A stretch of 64,000 nt of DNA, taken from Sarcocystis neurona. Taxonomy: Eukaryota; Apicomplexa; Conoidasida; Eucoccidiorida; Sarcocystidae. The stretch spans positions 10,550,903 to 10,614,902 of the forward strand of contig KL647288.1 in the NCBI GenBank assembly GCA_000727475.1. Direction: 5' to 3'. Numbering within the stretch: the first letter of the stretch is position 1; every line of letters begins with the position of its first letter. The notes beneath the pieces are model-generated. The model had not been told where the DNA came from, did not search any database, and worked only from the letters and a program-made list of their open reading frames with translations. Position numbers and translations under genes: made by a program. Below are positions 23,131 to 34,830 of this stretch, piece after piece.

Positions 23131-26100
23131 TGACGTATGGACACAATATACGTAAAATTAGACTGACCTGAACTGCACATGTGCACACATGTGCATCAGC
23201 GTTTGTTTACATGTATCTGTGTGTACAAACGCACCGATATGCACGTGCACGCATTGGTCAACATGGGCGATACTACACGTACACGTACGCATACTTGTAT
23301 ATTACGCTGCATGTAGGTGTAGCTACGCACTTTCCCATGCATACGGAGATCCGGCAAAAGTAATTCGAAATACCTGCGGGATTATATATACATATGTATC
23401 TGGACGTATAGGTAGCTACACAGGTGGGTGTTTAGTGGAGACAGGCGTCTGCGCGTCAACATGTATGGATGTATGGATACCTACATACGTATACATATGC
23501 ATCTTTCTTGTGCGACAGCTAGAGTACTTTCGTCGCCGGTCTGAAGAAGCGAATACGAAAGTGGATCTACACATACTTTTTGCTCACAAATCTAGTAGAT
23601 GTCGTTTTGCCTCGCAGCCCGCGCGCGTCTAGCTTCCTCACGGGTAACTAGGTCACTTCGCAGTCCTTATGTGTCGCCTAGGAGCCCATTCGACCGCATC
23701 GCTCGCTCAATCTCATCTGAGTCTACTGGCACTTTTCCACGCACTTGAATCAAAAACACCATAAAAAGCCGTCGAGTGCCGCACTGTGCTACATGTTGGT
23801 GGTTTACTGTCCGTACAGCCACTGTCTGTAAGTGAAGCGCAGCGGCTGTGCGCCCTACGCGTACCAGTGCCGCCGTTTCTAGATGAATAAAACAGTCCAC
23901 CTGCGGTCATTCACAGCGTGGAAATTATACATAAGTGTTACGTTTTGACGCTTCTCAATGCTGTCAGTTTGTTGGTGTATCCTGTGCAAGAAAATATGCC
24001 CACACGCCAGGAACCACAAGCACCACAATGTTTTGACATCTTCCACTGCAGTCAATAGCTGGTGCGGATTCTAGTGCTTTCATTCGTCCTGTGTCTTGTT
24101 GTTTTGGGCACGCGTGCACACTCCTGTTAGGGCGCGTTCCGCCTAAAGTGTACCCCGGCCGGACAGCGATCAAGCGGCACTTCGCACCAAACGCGTGCTG
24201 GACAGGAATTTAGACATTTTAATTAGTCCTACGACACGGGGAAGCTTCAGGGCTACCAAGTTCTACATTTCAACATCGTGAGAGCTTCTGTCCTTCGTCC
24301 GTCCACTTTTCAACATCAGGGTAAGCATTTGTCGCTGTGCCACTGGCAGTTGCAGCAGCTAGACACCACCTGAATTGCGTTGACTGCAGCAGCCGGTGCA
24401 GCTAGTACCAGCCACCCTGCCAAGTTGAGGCCCAACGGCTTGGCAGTTCACGTAGCAGGTAGATCACGAGCGGCAGTTACAGGCTCAGGGACAGCAGTTC
24501 GAACGGCAGCAGGTTGCCTGGAAGCAAAGTGGCTGCGGACACGGACAGCCGCCGTGGCAGCGGGAGTAATGACTTGTGTCTTTTGAGTAATCAATCGTAG
24601 CAGCAGTAGGCACGATCACCTCAAATCCCATGATGCCGTCCATGTAGAAACCACCGGCCGGTCGCTGTCCACTTTCGCAAGGTAATTTGCCTTGCTGTTC
24701 TGTCCCTCCACGCTCCAACTTCGCCGTGTGGCCTTCGTTCCCTACGTACCGGCTCCGTGTTCATGTTAACGCTTCCCCTGCCTGCCGCCTCTGGTGTGTA
24801 GGACGTGCCTACGAAAATTTGTGGACTTGCGTCCGCAGTCTTCGTTTGTCAAGGCTGCATTGATAGCACATAGGAAGCGCATGCGGAAGTCCCGTCGCAT
24901 TAGTTCCAGGCTGCTACTATCTGTTGATACCGACAGTACATACTCTGGCTAAAATATGCTGCGTATCCTTCCGTTCTTTCTACAGTCTTTATTCGCTAAC
25001 GTCTTGCTTCGACGAGACGAAGCGGCTTATTGAGTTTGTATCGTTCTTTTCTCTCCGTCAAGCATCAGTCCTGTGGAGGTTCCTTCCGCTCCAATCGACA
25101 CACCTTCTTACGTCTCGTGCGTCTCTCAACAACTACGAATGCGGAGTTACCTGTTTTTTGATGATGTCTGGAAAGACTTCTTTCCCCATCACTATCAAAG
25201 GAAATGTAGGAATTCCGACGCTGTGACCGAAGCGTCTGTTTCCTCTGGCTTGCCGTGAGTTTGTCCGTGGGAAATGACTTCCCGACAGAGTCTTCGTGTG
25301 GCCCTGGGGTCACATTTCTGTCAATGTTCTACCCGTCTTCAACGCGTGCTGCGCCAAATAGTCGTCTTGTCTCAATACTGAAAAAGAACGAAGCAGCCGC
25401 GTCACTCTAAAATACCCCTATGCATGGTGGCGCGTCGTGCGAGTGGCAGATCTTGCGTTCACTCACGTCGTCGTTTGGTTGTGCAGCTGCAAAAGCCGTT
25501 ACTGTTTGTGTGTGCTCACCGGTTTTCCGTGGCAGATGTGTGCACCTCGATACCGCCGTCTAAAATTCGTGCCCCTCATGTACGATGAGGATGTATTCAC
25601 TCTCGCCCCTGAAAACGTGTGTATTACGTGTGTATACGCTGTGAAACTTTAGATTTTGCGGCAGTATATGTAGCCATATTTGGCTTATACAACATTTACG
25701 CGTATGCACGTTTTCGCGTCGATTCTCATCCTCCACATGCTTCCACAGTAAGTGTACGTATCTGCGTAATGTCATCCGAAGCACGCCCGCCTGCACAGAG
25801 TTTCATGCCGCGCTGCACAGTATACACGAAATGCTCCGTATGCAAAGGTGACAGCTAGGAACATGTAGTTTCATATGGGGTGCTAGCAATAAATACATAC
25901 GTCAATGTGCACTGAAGCTGCAAGAAGGATGTACGTCTATGCTGCGTAGGGTGAATGCGTCGGGATCACTTTCGTGGTTAAAGATACCTGTGACGTGTAT
26001 ACTTGAATGCGCACTTGTCTGTAGCAGCGCATCCTGATGTGGAGCCTTGCTTGTACATTTCCAGTGGTACCAAAGGTGCACACAGCTTCACGACCTGCGT

Positions 26101-26305
26101 GGAAAGCCAGCAGGTAGCTGAGCCTGTTCCGCGACGTACGCGAAACGCGCACGCATGCGTGTATCATTTTCTGTGCAGGAGATCGTTCACGTACGCACGC
26201 CCTGATAGCTTCAGGTGTGTAGCCGTGCACGGCATCGCTCAGGGGGTCACTGCAGGTGGGTTTGGGGGAGCGGTAGTACCCTTACGTGGGAGGTAAACTA
26301 AAAGA

Positions 26306-26617
26306 CTAGTGGCAGAGTGCTACACCTTCGAAGAGTGTGCGGCCTCTGCCAGTTGCCTCTGAAGGTATTTTCCACTTGGTGTTCTGTTCGGCACAGAGCA
26401 CACGATCCTCCCACGAAGCTCTTGCAGTCCTGTGCAGCTCTTCTTCCCACCACTGTTTTTCTTCTTTGGGTGTCGCGCACACACCCTTCTTTCTGCGCTT
26501 CGGTTTCGACTTCGGCATCAGCGACAAGTAAAAGCCTTTCTCATACTGCTTCGTTGAGGAAGCCTTAGATGACTTCCGCTTTGTGGGGCGTCCAGCGGGA
26601 GTATCAGCGAGTGTCAA
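26306..26617 (-). CDS. Doubtful small Lys/Arg-rich ORF, head-to-head with the R-SNARE gene
   Basis: About 103 codons open on the minus strand, very basic (PTKRKSSKASSTKQ, KSKPKRRKKG) followed by a Trp/Glu-rich helix-like stretch (EEKQWWEEELHRTARASWED). The frame has no ATG at its 5' end (TTG at 26617) and stays open upstream into the start region of the divergent R-SNARE coding sequence. It would therefore need an alternative start or an upstream exon. No family recognised. It may be an exon of a small nuclear/nucleolar protein or a chance frame opposite the R-SNARE leader. Confidence 0.3.
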   Translation of the reverse strand: MTLADTPAGRPTKRKSSKASSTKQYEKGFYLSLMPKSKPKRRKKGVCATPKEEKQWWEEELHRTARASWEDRVLCAEQNTKWKIPSEATGRGRTLFEGVALCH

Positions 26618-26644
26618 GTTTGCACGAAGATTGCCGTCGCGACG

Positions 26645-28073
26645 ATGAACGCAGATGCAGTGAGCGTGGCGAGCGCCGCTCCCACTGCCTCTAGTTCCAC
26701 CTACTCAGGAAGCGGCATCACGGCGAGAAGAGATCACACGAAGCTGGGCGTTCTTTCTATCGAGAATGAGAGCTCAAGATCGAAGTGGAATTTAGGACTG
26801 GTGGCCGTTGGGAGCTTAAAGACGCAAGAGGTTCTTGGTTCTTTCTACGCCCGACTGACGTCGAGTGAGAAGAGGCAACTCGCGACGCTGCTTTCGCCCG
26901 TGATCCGGTCTGCCCCGCCTACACTGTCGGCGTCTACACGAAGAAGAATAGATCCTGAGAAGGAAGGAGGTGTTCTCTTTGTCGCCGTGGGCTCCACAGG
27001 CGGCTTCCTTCTCTGCGCGTATTTCAGGGACAGCCGATACCCAGAACGACTCGCCTTCGCTCTCCTCGGTGTAAGCCCCACGTGGTTGCACACAGGCTTC
27101 GCTGTAGGCGTATCAGCTCGTGGACGCGTTCACACATCTTGTGTGGCAAGTGTTTGCTTCTGGGGTGGCGTTTACGCTATCGCACAACGTGGATCAGTAG
27201 AGGGATCTCTTCTGCTGGGCAGCAACACACCGTGAAATATATGTGAGATGGAAGCGGGAGATTCCGCACCCCCACCCAGCTCGAAGGCTCAAAGACGTGC
27301 CTCCGTGCATCATGCAGATGGGCCTCTGACATGTCTCTTGAGTTCTGGTGAACAACGGCAGATGGTAGAAACTGCATGCAGAAGTGTCCACAGTCACAAA
27401 GGTTCTGCGAGGAATTTCAACGACAGACGTGACAAATCGTTCCCGCTTTTCCTGTTACTGTCTTGCTGCTCCTGTACTCCGACAGTGGTTTTTCTCGTGT
27501 GCTACATCAATGTGTGTGCTCTACAGTTTTTTGGTTCAAACAGATCGCCGCGCTGTTGCTGCACGTGTTCTCTCCGCGTTTCTACTTTCAAGCGCCTCAA
27601 GACAATCCCTGTGAAAAGAAGGACGTGATTCGTTGTTTGGTGTGTTCGTACAGGAAGTGGAGCAGCTAGTACAGGAGGCAGTTGCCGAAGTGCCGTCTTG
27701 CAGTGTGAAGGGAGGCGCGCTGGAGAAGCGTCTGCGGGAGCCTGTGCGGCGCTTGATGACGAAGTACGATAATGCAGCAGGGCTAGACAAGACCGCGGAA
27801 GTACTGAAAAAGGCTGATGATGTGAAGATTCAGGTGCGGGATAATTTGCAAAAAGTGCTAAGGAATCAGGAGGGTCTGGCTGACCTGACAGCAAAGAGTG
27901 AAGGGCTATCCACGAGCGCCCGTACGTTCCACAAAACCACTGAAGACGCCAGCAGTGCCATTTTCTGGAGCGATATTCGTACGATTATTGTCAGCGCCAT
28001 TTTATTACTTCTGAGCACTGCTCTGTGTGTCTACGTCGTGGTCTCGATCGTAGGTGGCAAATCCAGCGGATAA
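26645..28073 (+). CDS. Longin-domain R-SNARE, VAMP7-like (two exons, 281 aa)
   Basis: R-SNAREs on transport vesicles pair with three Q-SNARE helices on target membranes to drive fusion; VAMP7-type proteins act in endolysosomal and secretory traffic. Exon 1 (26645-27070) encodes a Ser/Ala-rich start and a longin-like fold (strands around WNLGLVAVGS and GGVLFVAVG; FRDSRYPERLAFALL begins helix 1). Exon 2 (27654-28073) follows a phase-0 junction (GGT|gtaagc ... cgtacag|GAA), so helix 1 continues as EVEQLVQEAV. The SNARE motif starts near residue 186 (LDKTAEVLKKADDVKIQ), has the zero-layer Arg at 204 (QVRDN), and leads to a C-terminal anchor near 252-275 (ILLLLSTALCVYVVVSIV) with a short GGKSSG tail. 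Domain order and length match VAMP7 (about 220 aa) plus an N-terminal extension. Tail-anchored topology is expected. Other longin R-SNAREs (VAMP71/72-like) are alternatives within the same class. Confidence 0.9.
27071..27653 (+). other. Intron of the R-SNARE gene (phase 0, 583 bases)
   Basis: The donor is GT|gtaagc and the acceptor gttcgtacag. The interior is pyrimidine-rich on the coding strand, as in the other introns here. The plus-strand open frame at 27248-27628 inside it has no recognisable content. Confidence 0.8.
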
Positions 28074-31000
28074 AAGGTGTTTATTTCGCCATCGGTATGC
28101 TTTCGACACCACTCGCTTGAGAGAGTGAAGTTCCTCCGCTAGAGGCGTTCTCCGCCGAAACGGCTACCCGTGTAAGCGGCGTGCGATTTCTGCGGTGGAG
28201 AAGCACGTAAACTGGGGTAGCAATCGAAACGCCAGACAAGCCGCTTCAAAGCGAACTTTGGGCGAGGACGTCCGAAGGCATAGCTGACGGTTGGTATTGC
28301 TGAATACACTTGCTGCAGGAAATGATTGGATATGCAGGGTTATTCGTGTTAGTTGCTGTTCCAGGATGAAGGGTAAGAGTATGTATATTCTCAGAACGTA
28401 TGCTGCAGGAGAGGAGCACGTGACAGGAAATTAACAGCAATATAAGAGACCCAAGTGTTGCTTTCCATTTGTGCAGCTGGTTCCTGCAAATTCACAAGGT
28501 GCTGATTGAGGCTGACGTGGACGTGAAAGTGTGGTTGACTACTTTCGTGCGTGAAAAATGGTTTTTTCTGTGTACACTGTGTCTATGTTGGGGCAAGAAC
28601 ATTATCCAACACTGCTTATCGTTAAGCGGCCGACGCACGTGGGCACGTCTACGCTTGCGGGGTGAATATGTAGAGTAGCCCGAGGCATGCGAGGTTGTCA
28701 CCTTGTGCTTACGTTGAAAATCGTTTGGCCGCGCTACTTTGGGGGGATTTTGGTGATAACACGGCCGCCTTCTGAGCAAGCAGCAGCTGCATCGTGTGAC
28801 TTCATACTGACGCTGAGCTCATTTGGTCGGACATCTACACAGGTGACTAGTGAACATACGCTGACCTCAATACACGCACGTGCCCGCACATGTACCTGTA
28901 TATGCGCCTTTGGACAGGGATGGGTACGTGTTTGCACATCGCACTCTGTGATAGTTGGCACCAGCTGTATCTACGGCGTTCCGCAGTTCCGTGTATTTGA
29001 TTTGTGCGAGTGAGCTACGCCCAGACGGTGGTGTCAACCAGTTGTACTCTGTGCACCGATACGCACACGTTGGCCGGATATTCTGTTGTGCCGGGCGGGA
29101 GCGCTTTATGCGTCCACACACGAAGTGGGTGTCGTGGGCACTGGGACTGAGTGGATCTAAAAAACGGACATGTGTGCGGTTCTCAGCTGTTCGTGTAATT
29201 CCCGTTAGGTTTTTCGAATAGCAAAATGCAATGTTCAGCCGTTATTTGTTTTTTGTAGGAGAAGCCCCTTAAAGTCGGATATCTATCGAAACATGTGTTT
29301 CGCTCGAAGCATGGTTAAGGTGGTGTTCCTGTACACATGTGCGTGAGTCGTCTCAGGCGTGTCCACGCGCAGATCCGATTAGAGTTCCTGAGGTATACAT
29401 CGTTTTTTCCAGTAGAAGTTTTGGACTGGAGGCTTCCCACTCTCGCCGGCTGTGGCGTTGACCTCCTGGTCCTTCTGACAATGAAGGTCCTGCGGTCGTG
29501 TGACAGTCAGGGCTGTTTAGGTGAACGCAAGCACAGCGAGCCACGAAGCCTGATACTTTCCACAGGTTCTTCAACAAACAAATTTGGACATCATTAACAG
29601 TATGTATATAAGGATTGTAGGTCCGCGCTTACACATTCGTGAGACGTCGAGACCTCTTTAAATACCGTTTCTGAGCGCAAGTTGATAAAGTTTGTGCAGT
29701 TTCACGCGAAATGTACGCGTGAAACGTGGTCAAACTGAGTTGCATACCGACGTCACGAATCTCGCGCCGTGGAAGCAAGTGCTCGCAAAGAACGAAAGCC
29801 TTGTCACGACGGCGGGGTCGCATAAAAGTGCGTTTATATTCGTGAAGGGGTACCTGTAACGTAGTACCTGTCGCGTACACAATAACTCACACGGATACAG
29901 GTCTCCTGCTGGCGGATTTTCTGTTTACGTTACCCTCCACTGAAGAGGTACCGCACCCACTAGCCGGCTTTTCTGTTGTCGAGTGTTTAGACGGCAGCCA
30001 GACACACTGGCCATTGAAAAGCATGTAAGGCATTCAGGTCGCCAATAGCTCAGTGGCGCCAGGCGATATGGCAGAATGTCTTCAGATACCCCACGGGGAC
30101 TGAAGTACTTAGTACTCTTCCCGCCAGCATTGTGCTTGATTGGCTTCAGCGTGGAGGCAACAAGCCGGATACGACCAGCTTTCCACTGACAAAAATGTCA
30201 AAGCCCGACAGCTTTCCTACAGGTATGTACGACTTTTTTGAATGAACCGTAGCTTCCGCAGTCCAGTCACTTGACGTGTATGCAGCTAGCTCGCACGTCC
30301 CTGTCCTTGCTCCGGTCACACTCAGTCGTCCGACTTTCTTATACTTCTACAGTGGAACTGGCGCATCCACGCGCTTGCCGCTGGGATTTGTTTGTACGCC
30401 CATTTGCTACAGTGTCTGGCGAGCGCACACGATACCAAAGCTATTCTTGGTCTACTGCGTGGTAAGGCGAGGCGACATTCCGCCAAACAATCAAGCAGAT
30501 GCAAGAAATGCTTAAATGTCTCAAGGCCAGAACCAGCTACGAACATAGGTCTCTCTGTAAACCAAGGTGAGCACGAGGTTACCACTGTCATAGAATACCC
30601 CTACAGCGCTTGTTTCGCGCTTTTATTGGACATCTGTATGGAGGATCGTGCTCGGTGGTTGTGGGGTGGTGTTTCCGGAGTAGCCGCATTGGCAAGGATA
30701 CAGGTGCAAATGCCTGAATAGAAGAATGTCTCTCTTCCTTCCCCATTAGTGTGTACCGCAAGTGATCGACAACTCTTCTACACCAAGTCATCAACGTAAT
30801 ACACTGCTTATTACTGATTTGGGCGGGCAAGCAACACTAACAGTAAACTGCAGCACCTGCGACTCGCATATATATGAACTAATTTTGTGGCACCAGGTGT
30901 GAGTAAGCAGGTGATACGGCACACTGGAGTCCCACCGACATGCTTTTTCACTGCTGCATTTGGGAGCGCTGTTCCGAGTCAGCAGGCTGGCAGGACAGGC

Positions 31001-34000
31001 GAGGCAAACGACTCAATCCAAATGATAGCCGACACTACGGACAAATCGGGGGGCAGGATCCAAGAACTGGTTGCGTTCTTGTTGACGTAGAGGACAGAAA
31101 TTATGACGACCTTAAAATAACAGATACAGCCGGAGCTTGCGGGATCACGTATAGAAATTGCTGGTAAATCAGCTGTGAAGGTTCAGCGTTTGCCTGTAGC
31201 GTCGCGCTAACAGCTTGAATTCTCTCTCACTACATTACTGTAGCATTGTGCTGTCCTGTGCCGCAGACACCAGTCCAGAGGGACTAGCGAGGCGATAAAA
31301 GACCGTGCGCGGTCGCGGGACCGGCCGTAGTTAACAGGGCGTTAGCAAAACTTCCAACAATACAAGCATGCACGAACTCTTGAGGTGCATGCGGAGGCGA
31401 CATGAACGCGATTGCACGAAAACAAGGATTGAATCTTCCTCTGATGTCGTCAACAGCGGACACAAGTAAATGAGGAACCGCAGTAGATGTAGGGCCAACA
31501 ACACCTTAAGGGATAGCAAGGAGCCCGCGGGAAGGCAGCGACAACGCCAGGTCCACCGCTCGGCGTAATGGAAGCAAGACCCGTCCGGACTGCGGTGAAT
31601 TCGACGTCTCCACTGTGGAGGGCAACGTTTTCTACTGTTGTTCTGAAAAACTCATCCACTGAAGAGAAGGTGAGAGACCGGGCTTCTCGCGTCGTGAGCT
31701 GGCGTCGAAGGGGTACGCAGTACTTGGGTAGGGGTAGAGCCTAATCGAGAATGTGTAACCTCCTGCTAGGATATTGAGTCCAGAGTAAGAGCGACTTGGA
31801 CGGAATTTTCCAGCGTTTGCTAACGGCTCGCCACCACTTGAATCAGGGTGAATGCTTAGGAACTCTGTACGACTTTTCAACGCCTTTTCTGAAACGTAGG
31901 TTTGTCTGTCCGTGGGCGTTGGAGAGTCCATTGCCGGGTGAGGGGTACGCGAGAGGGTGTCGTTTAACAGCAACAGAACGAAGTCAAGCTTCAGCCTTCG
32001 TTGCCTCTCGACGGCCAGCAATCACACCATTCTGTGTCACGATACCGAAAGTAGGTGACTTTCCTGGGGTACTGCCAAGCAGTTGTAGGCACAGGTGAAG
32101 CTGTCATATGTAACTTCTCAAATGCAGTGCTTCTAGCGCGTCTTTACAATTCACGGAATACAGTCCGGTGTATGATTCGTCTTTCGTTAGGAGAACCCCC
32201 ACAAGCAGGAGGAAGGCTGTACTCGCTCTTGCGTTGCCTGAAAAGTGCGGCGGAATTAGTGTGAAGTTTTGCACGTCTTACAGGGACAACGGAAGTAATT
32301 CCGGCTGATCTGCGTAGAAGGGATGTGGTATTGGCCACCTTAGATGCAGGCGATGGTTGCCGTGGTACTCAGACGGCGACAGCAACGAGGATAACTCGTT
32401 TGTTTAGATAAAATACGGCCAGTAGCTGCAGAAAGGAAGAAGCTGCCGACAACGTGCACGGCCACAATGGGTGCAGGCACGTTGCAGACCGGACTGACAG
32501 AGAGAGTACGCGGGTTCTGAGACGGTCGTTTCTTCGTATGACGTGCAGTACGTGAACAAGGTTGAAAAGCGGCGCCATTATCGGCCCTGCTGCCGAGCAG
32601 CCGAGTGCGACTAACCGCACCCCCTAAAATGAGCGTACACTGGCGGACTAGGACAAACTTCTGGCCGTCCTTGGACGTCGAAAGGCACCGCGAACACCGT
32701 CTGCATGCGAGGACGCCGGGCCACACACTGGCAAGAAGAAGGCCACTGCTTCTCGTGTGCAGTTCGTGGAGTAGCTAAAGCATACCAGGCCTAGGCACTG
32801 CTGGTGGGGAGTAAAATATTCGGTGGCAGCGCCACTGGAGTGAACTGTGACGTATACTGCTTTCGAAGCCCAGAGGTGACGAACAAGAACTTAAAGCGTA
32901 AGGATTCTCCTTTATGCTTGTATTGGAGATACGACCGCTCTCACAACGTTTGCACTGGTGAATCCGTTCACTGTGTCTCCCCTATTCTCGCGGGGTGCCA
33001 TCTGGCCTGATGTGGCATGCTTGTGAACCGTAGTAACATATATTACAAGCTCACACAGCTCCGATCCCACCACCGGAGCACGAGCCCTCCCTACTATCTT
33101 GTAGGCTTCGCAATTGAGTACAACGGACACGCCTGAGCGGTTTTTGAAGGCACGCACACGCTTGCACCCCGCATACGTGCGTCGTGACCCATATAGCGAA
33201 GTAAACGCGTATCAGGAAGCACGCACACGTATGTCGCCGCAAGGACGCGCCGCGCACCTGTGCTTAAGAGTTCCACTTGTGTGTATACGTACCCGACTTT
33301 CACGGCAAACGGCCGGCGCACTTTCTGACATTGCTCTCTATACTGCGCTGCGTAAGACGTAGAGGTTATTTCGCCATAGCCGCAAACAGCAACCGACGTA
33401 AGCACCAGCCTCACTGGTGGCGTGGCGTTCAGCGACGCATACTCTTGTTTCTCTTCGTATTACAAGGAGAAGAAAAAATACTACTACTCCCCAACATGTC
33501 TGGTAGGGTCTCGTACACTGGAAGGACGAAGCAGTGGAGCGTATTAACTACATTAAGCTGTACAACAGGATCGTTCACGTGCGACGGGGGCTCCTTCCCT
33601 TGGTCCACGGCAGAGTAAACGGACTCGCGTAATACAGCCAAAGTTGCCGTGAGTCGCACCAATGTACAAATGGGCGTCCCGCGCAAAGCTTTGCCCTGGA
33701 CGCGGAGACGTGTACGCACGCACCTTCGAACACTGATGTACACACGCTGGCTGCAGTTCTTGATTCGTCCCGCGGTAGCCAACAGCATCTATACACGTAC
33801 GATCTGTAGACATAGAGGAGGACGTCCGAAGGACAAAATCTTTCGACATACTGTTCAGCACTACCGATCAGCATTCCTCCGAATACACGGAGAGCGCGTT
33901 TGCAACGCGCTTCTAGCCGACGTTGTTCCGCAGGTGGAGACAGCATCAAAAGGTGCACCTGGTAACCCGGCGTGAAACCCCATCTCTCCTGCGTAGGCGC

Positions 34001-34830
34001 TCAGAGGGCTGTATGGTCGTCGCAGTTAAAACGTTCTTTGACAAGCCACTGTATCGCAATCGTTGTGCGATTGCTATCGAAACAAATGCTGGAGCAGTTG
34101 TTGAATCACTTGTTGTGCAAACGTTCCTGCACACCTCTCGAACCAGTTACTCTGAACACGTACAACAACAGCAAGTCGGACTACCGTTGGAGTTTCCATT
34201 AGCTAATCTGCTGGACCTTCCCTTGTCTCCCTCCAGCTGTGAGAGCCCGGCCAGCTGTGAGAGCCGGGCCGTCCACCACCTGGCTGTCCCCCCTTATGGC
34301 ATACGTTGCGGCAGAGACAACGACCAGGAGACAACGTGCGCGACCCCGCCTCATCATCTCGTACCTGTGTGCAGATGTGCAGATGTCTACAAAGTCTGCG
34401 TTATGCAAATTCAAGCACTGGGTTGAAAGCAATGGTAGTTACTAGAAGCACAGGTTTTTTCCTGAGCTACGCGTGTGTAAGGTTCACGTGGCACTATGGC
34501 GCATGTAGCGTGTACAAGTACGCAGGTGGACTATTATTTCTACGTATAACGGCTACTGCAGACGCATTGCCAACTGCTTGACGCCGATATACTTCTACGA
34601 TGTTCCGTCATAAGGTACACACAATATAGTAAAGCTGATTGAATGGGGCAATGCAGATCAGCTAGTGTCCGCAGGACTCACGTCCTCAGACGCGTGTGTT
34701 CACCGCGCGGAATGGTCTCTCCATGTAACTAGCTGTCCCATGCTTGCGCGGACACGGTTTCAGGCGCTTCCGCGCAGGCGTCCTCGGTCAGCTGTACTAA
34801 GATACAACTGTGAGCAGTTCAGCGAACAAG
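28074..34830. other. Spacer between convergent R-SNARE and CEPT genes
   Basis: No supported gene. Open stretches are at most about 167 codons with no motif or splice logic. It must contain the 3' UTRs of the two convergent genes. A small tandem duplication, AGCTGTGAGAGCC(C)GGGCC-like, lies at about 34235-34270. A lone A-box-like TAGCTCAGTGG at about 30048 has no matching B box. Confidence 0.45.
34235..34270. repeat. Two-copy short tandem repeat, unit AGCTGTGAGAGCC
   Basis: AGCTGTGAGAGCCCGGCC is followed directly by AGCTGTGAGAGCCGGGCC. About 18 bases per unit, nearly identical. Noncoding. Confidence 0.75.

Larger units (their letters stand above)
19178..26297. other. Long gene-poor spacer with purine-skewed start and a tandem-repeat patch
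   Basis: No supported gene. The first 850 bases (about 19200-20050) are strongly purine-rich on the plus strand, that is pyrimidine-rich on the strand of the adjacent minus gene, as expected for its leader or a 5' UTR intron. A 223-codon open frame at 20137-20808 (starting GTG) shows no family motif. A CAG-rich island at about 24340-24580 resembles coding composition but gives no convincing exon. Tandem repeats occupy 22855-23130. Confidence 0.45.

Noticed and set aside
30040..30120. tRNA-like A box (TAGCTCAGTGG)
   Set aside because: No B box (GGTTCRANNCC) at a suitable distance and no acceptor stem; not a tRNA.
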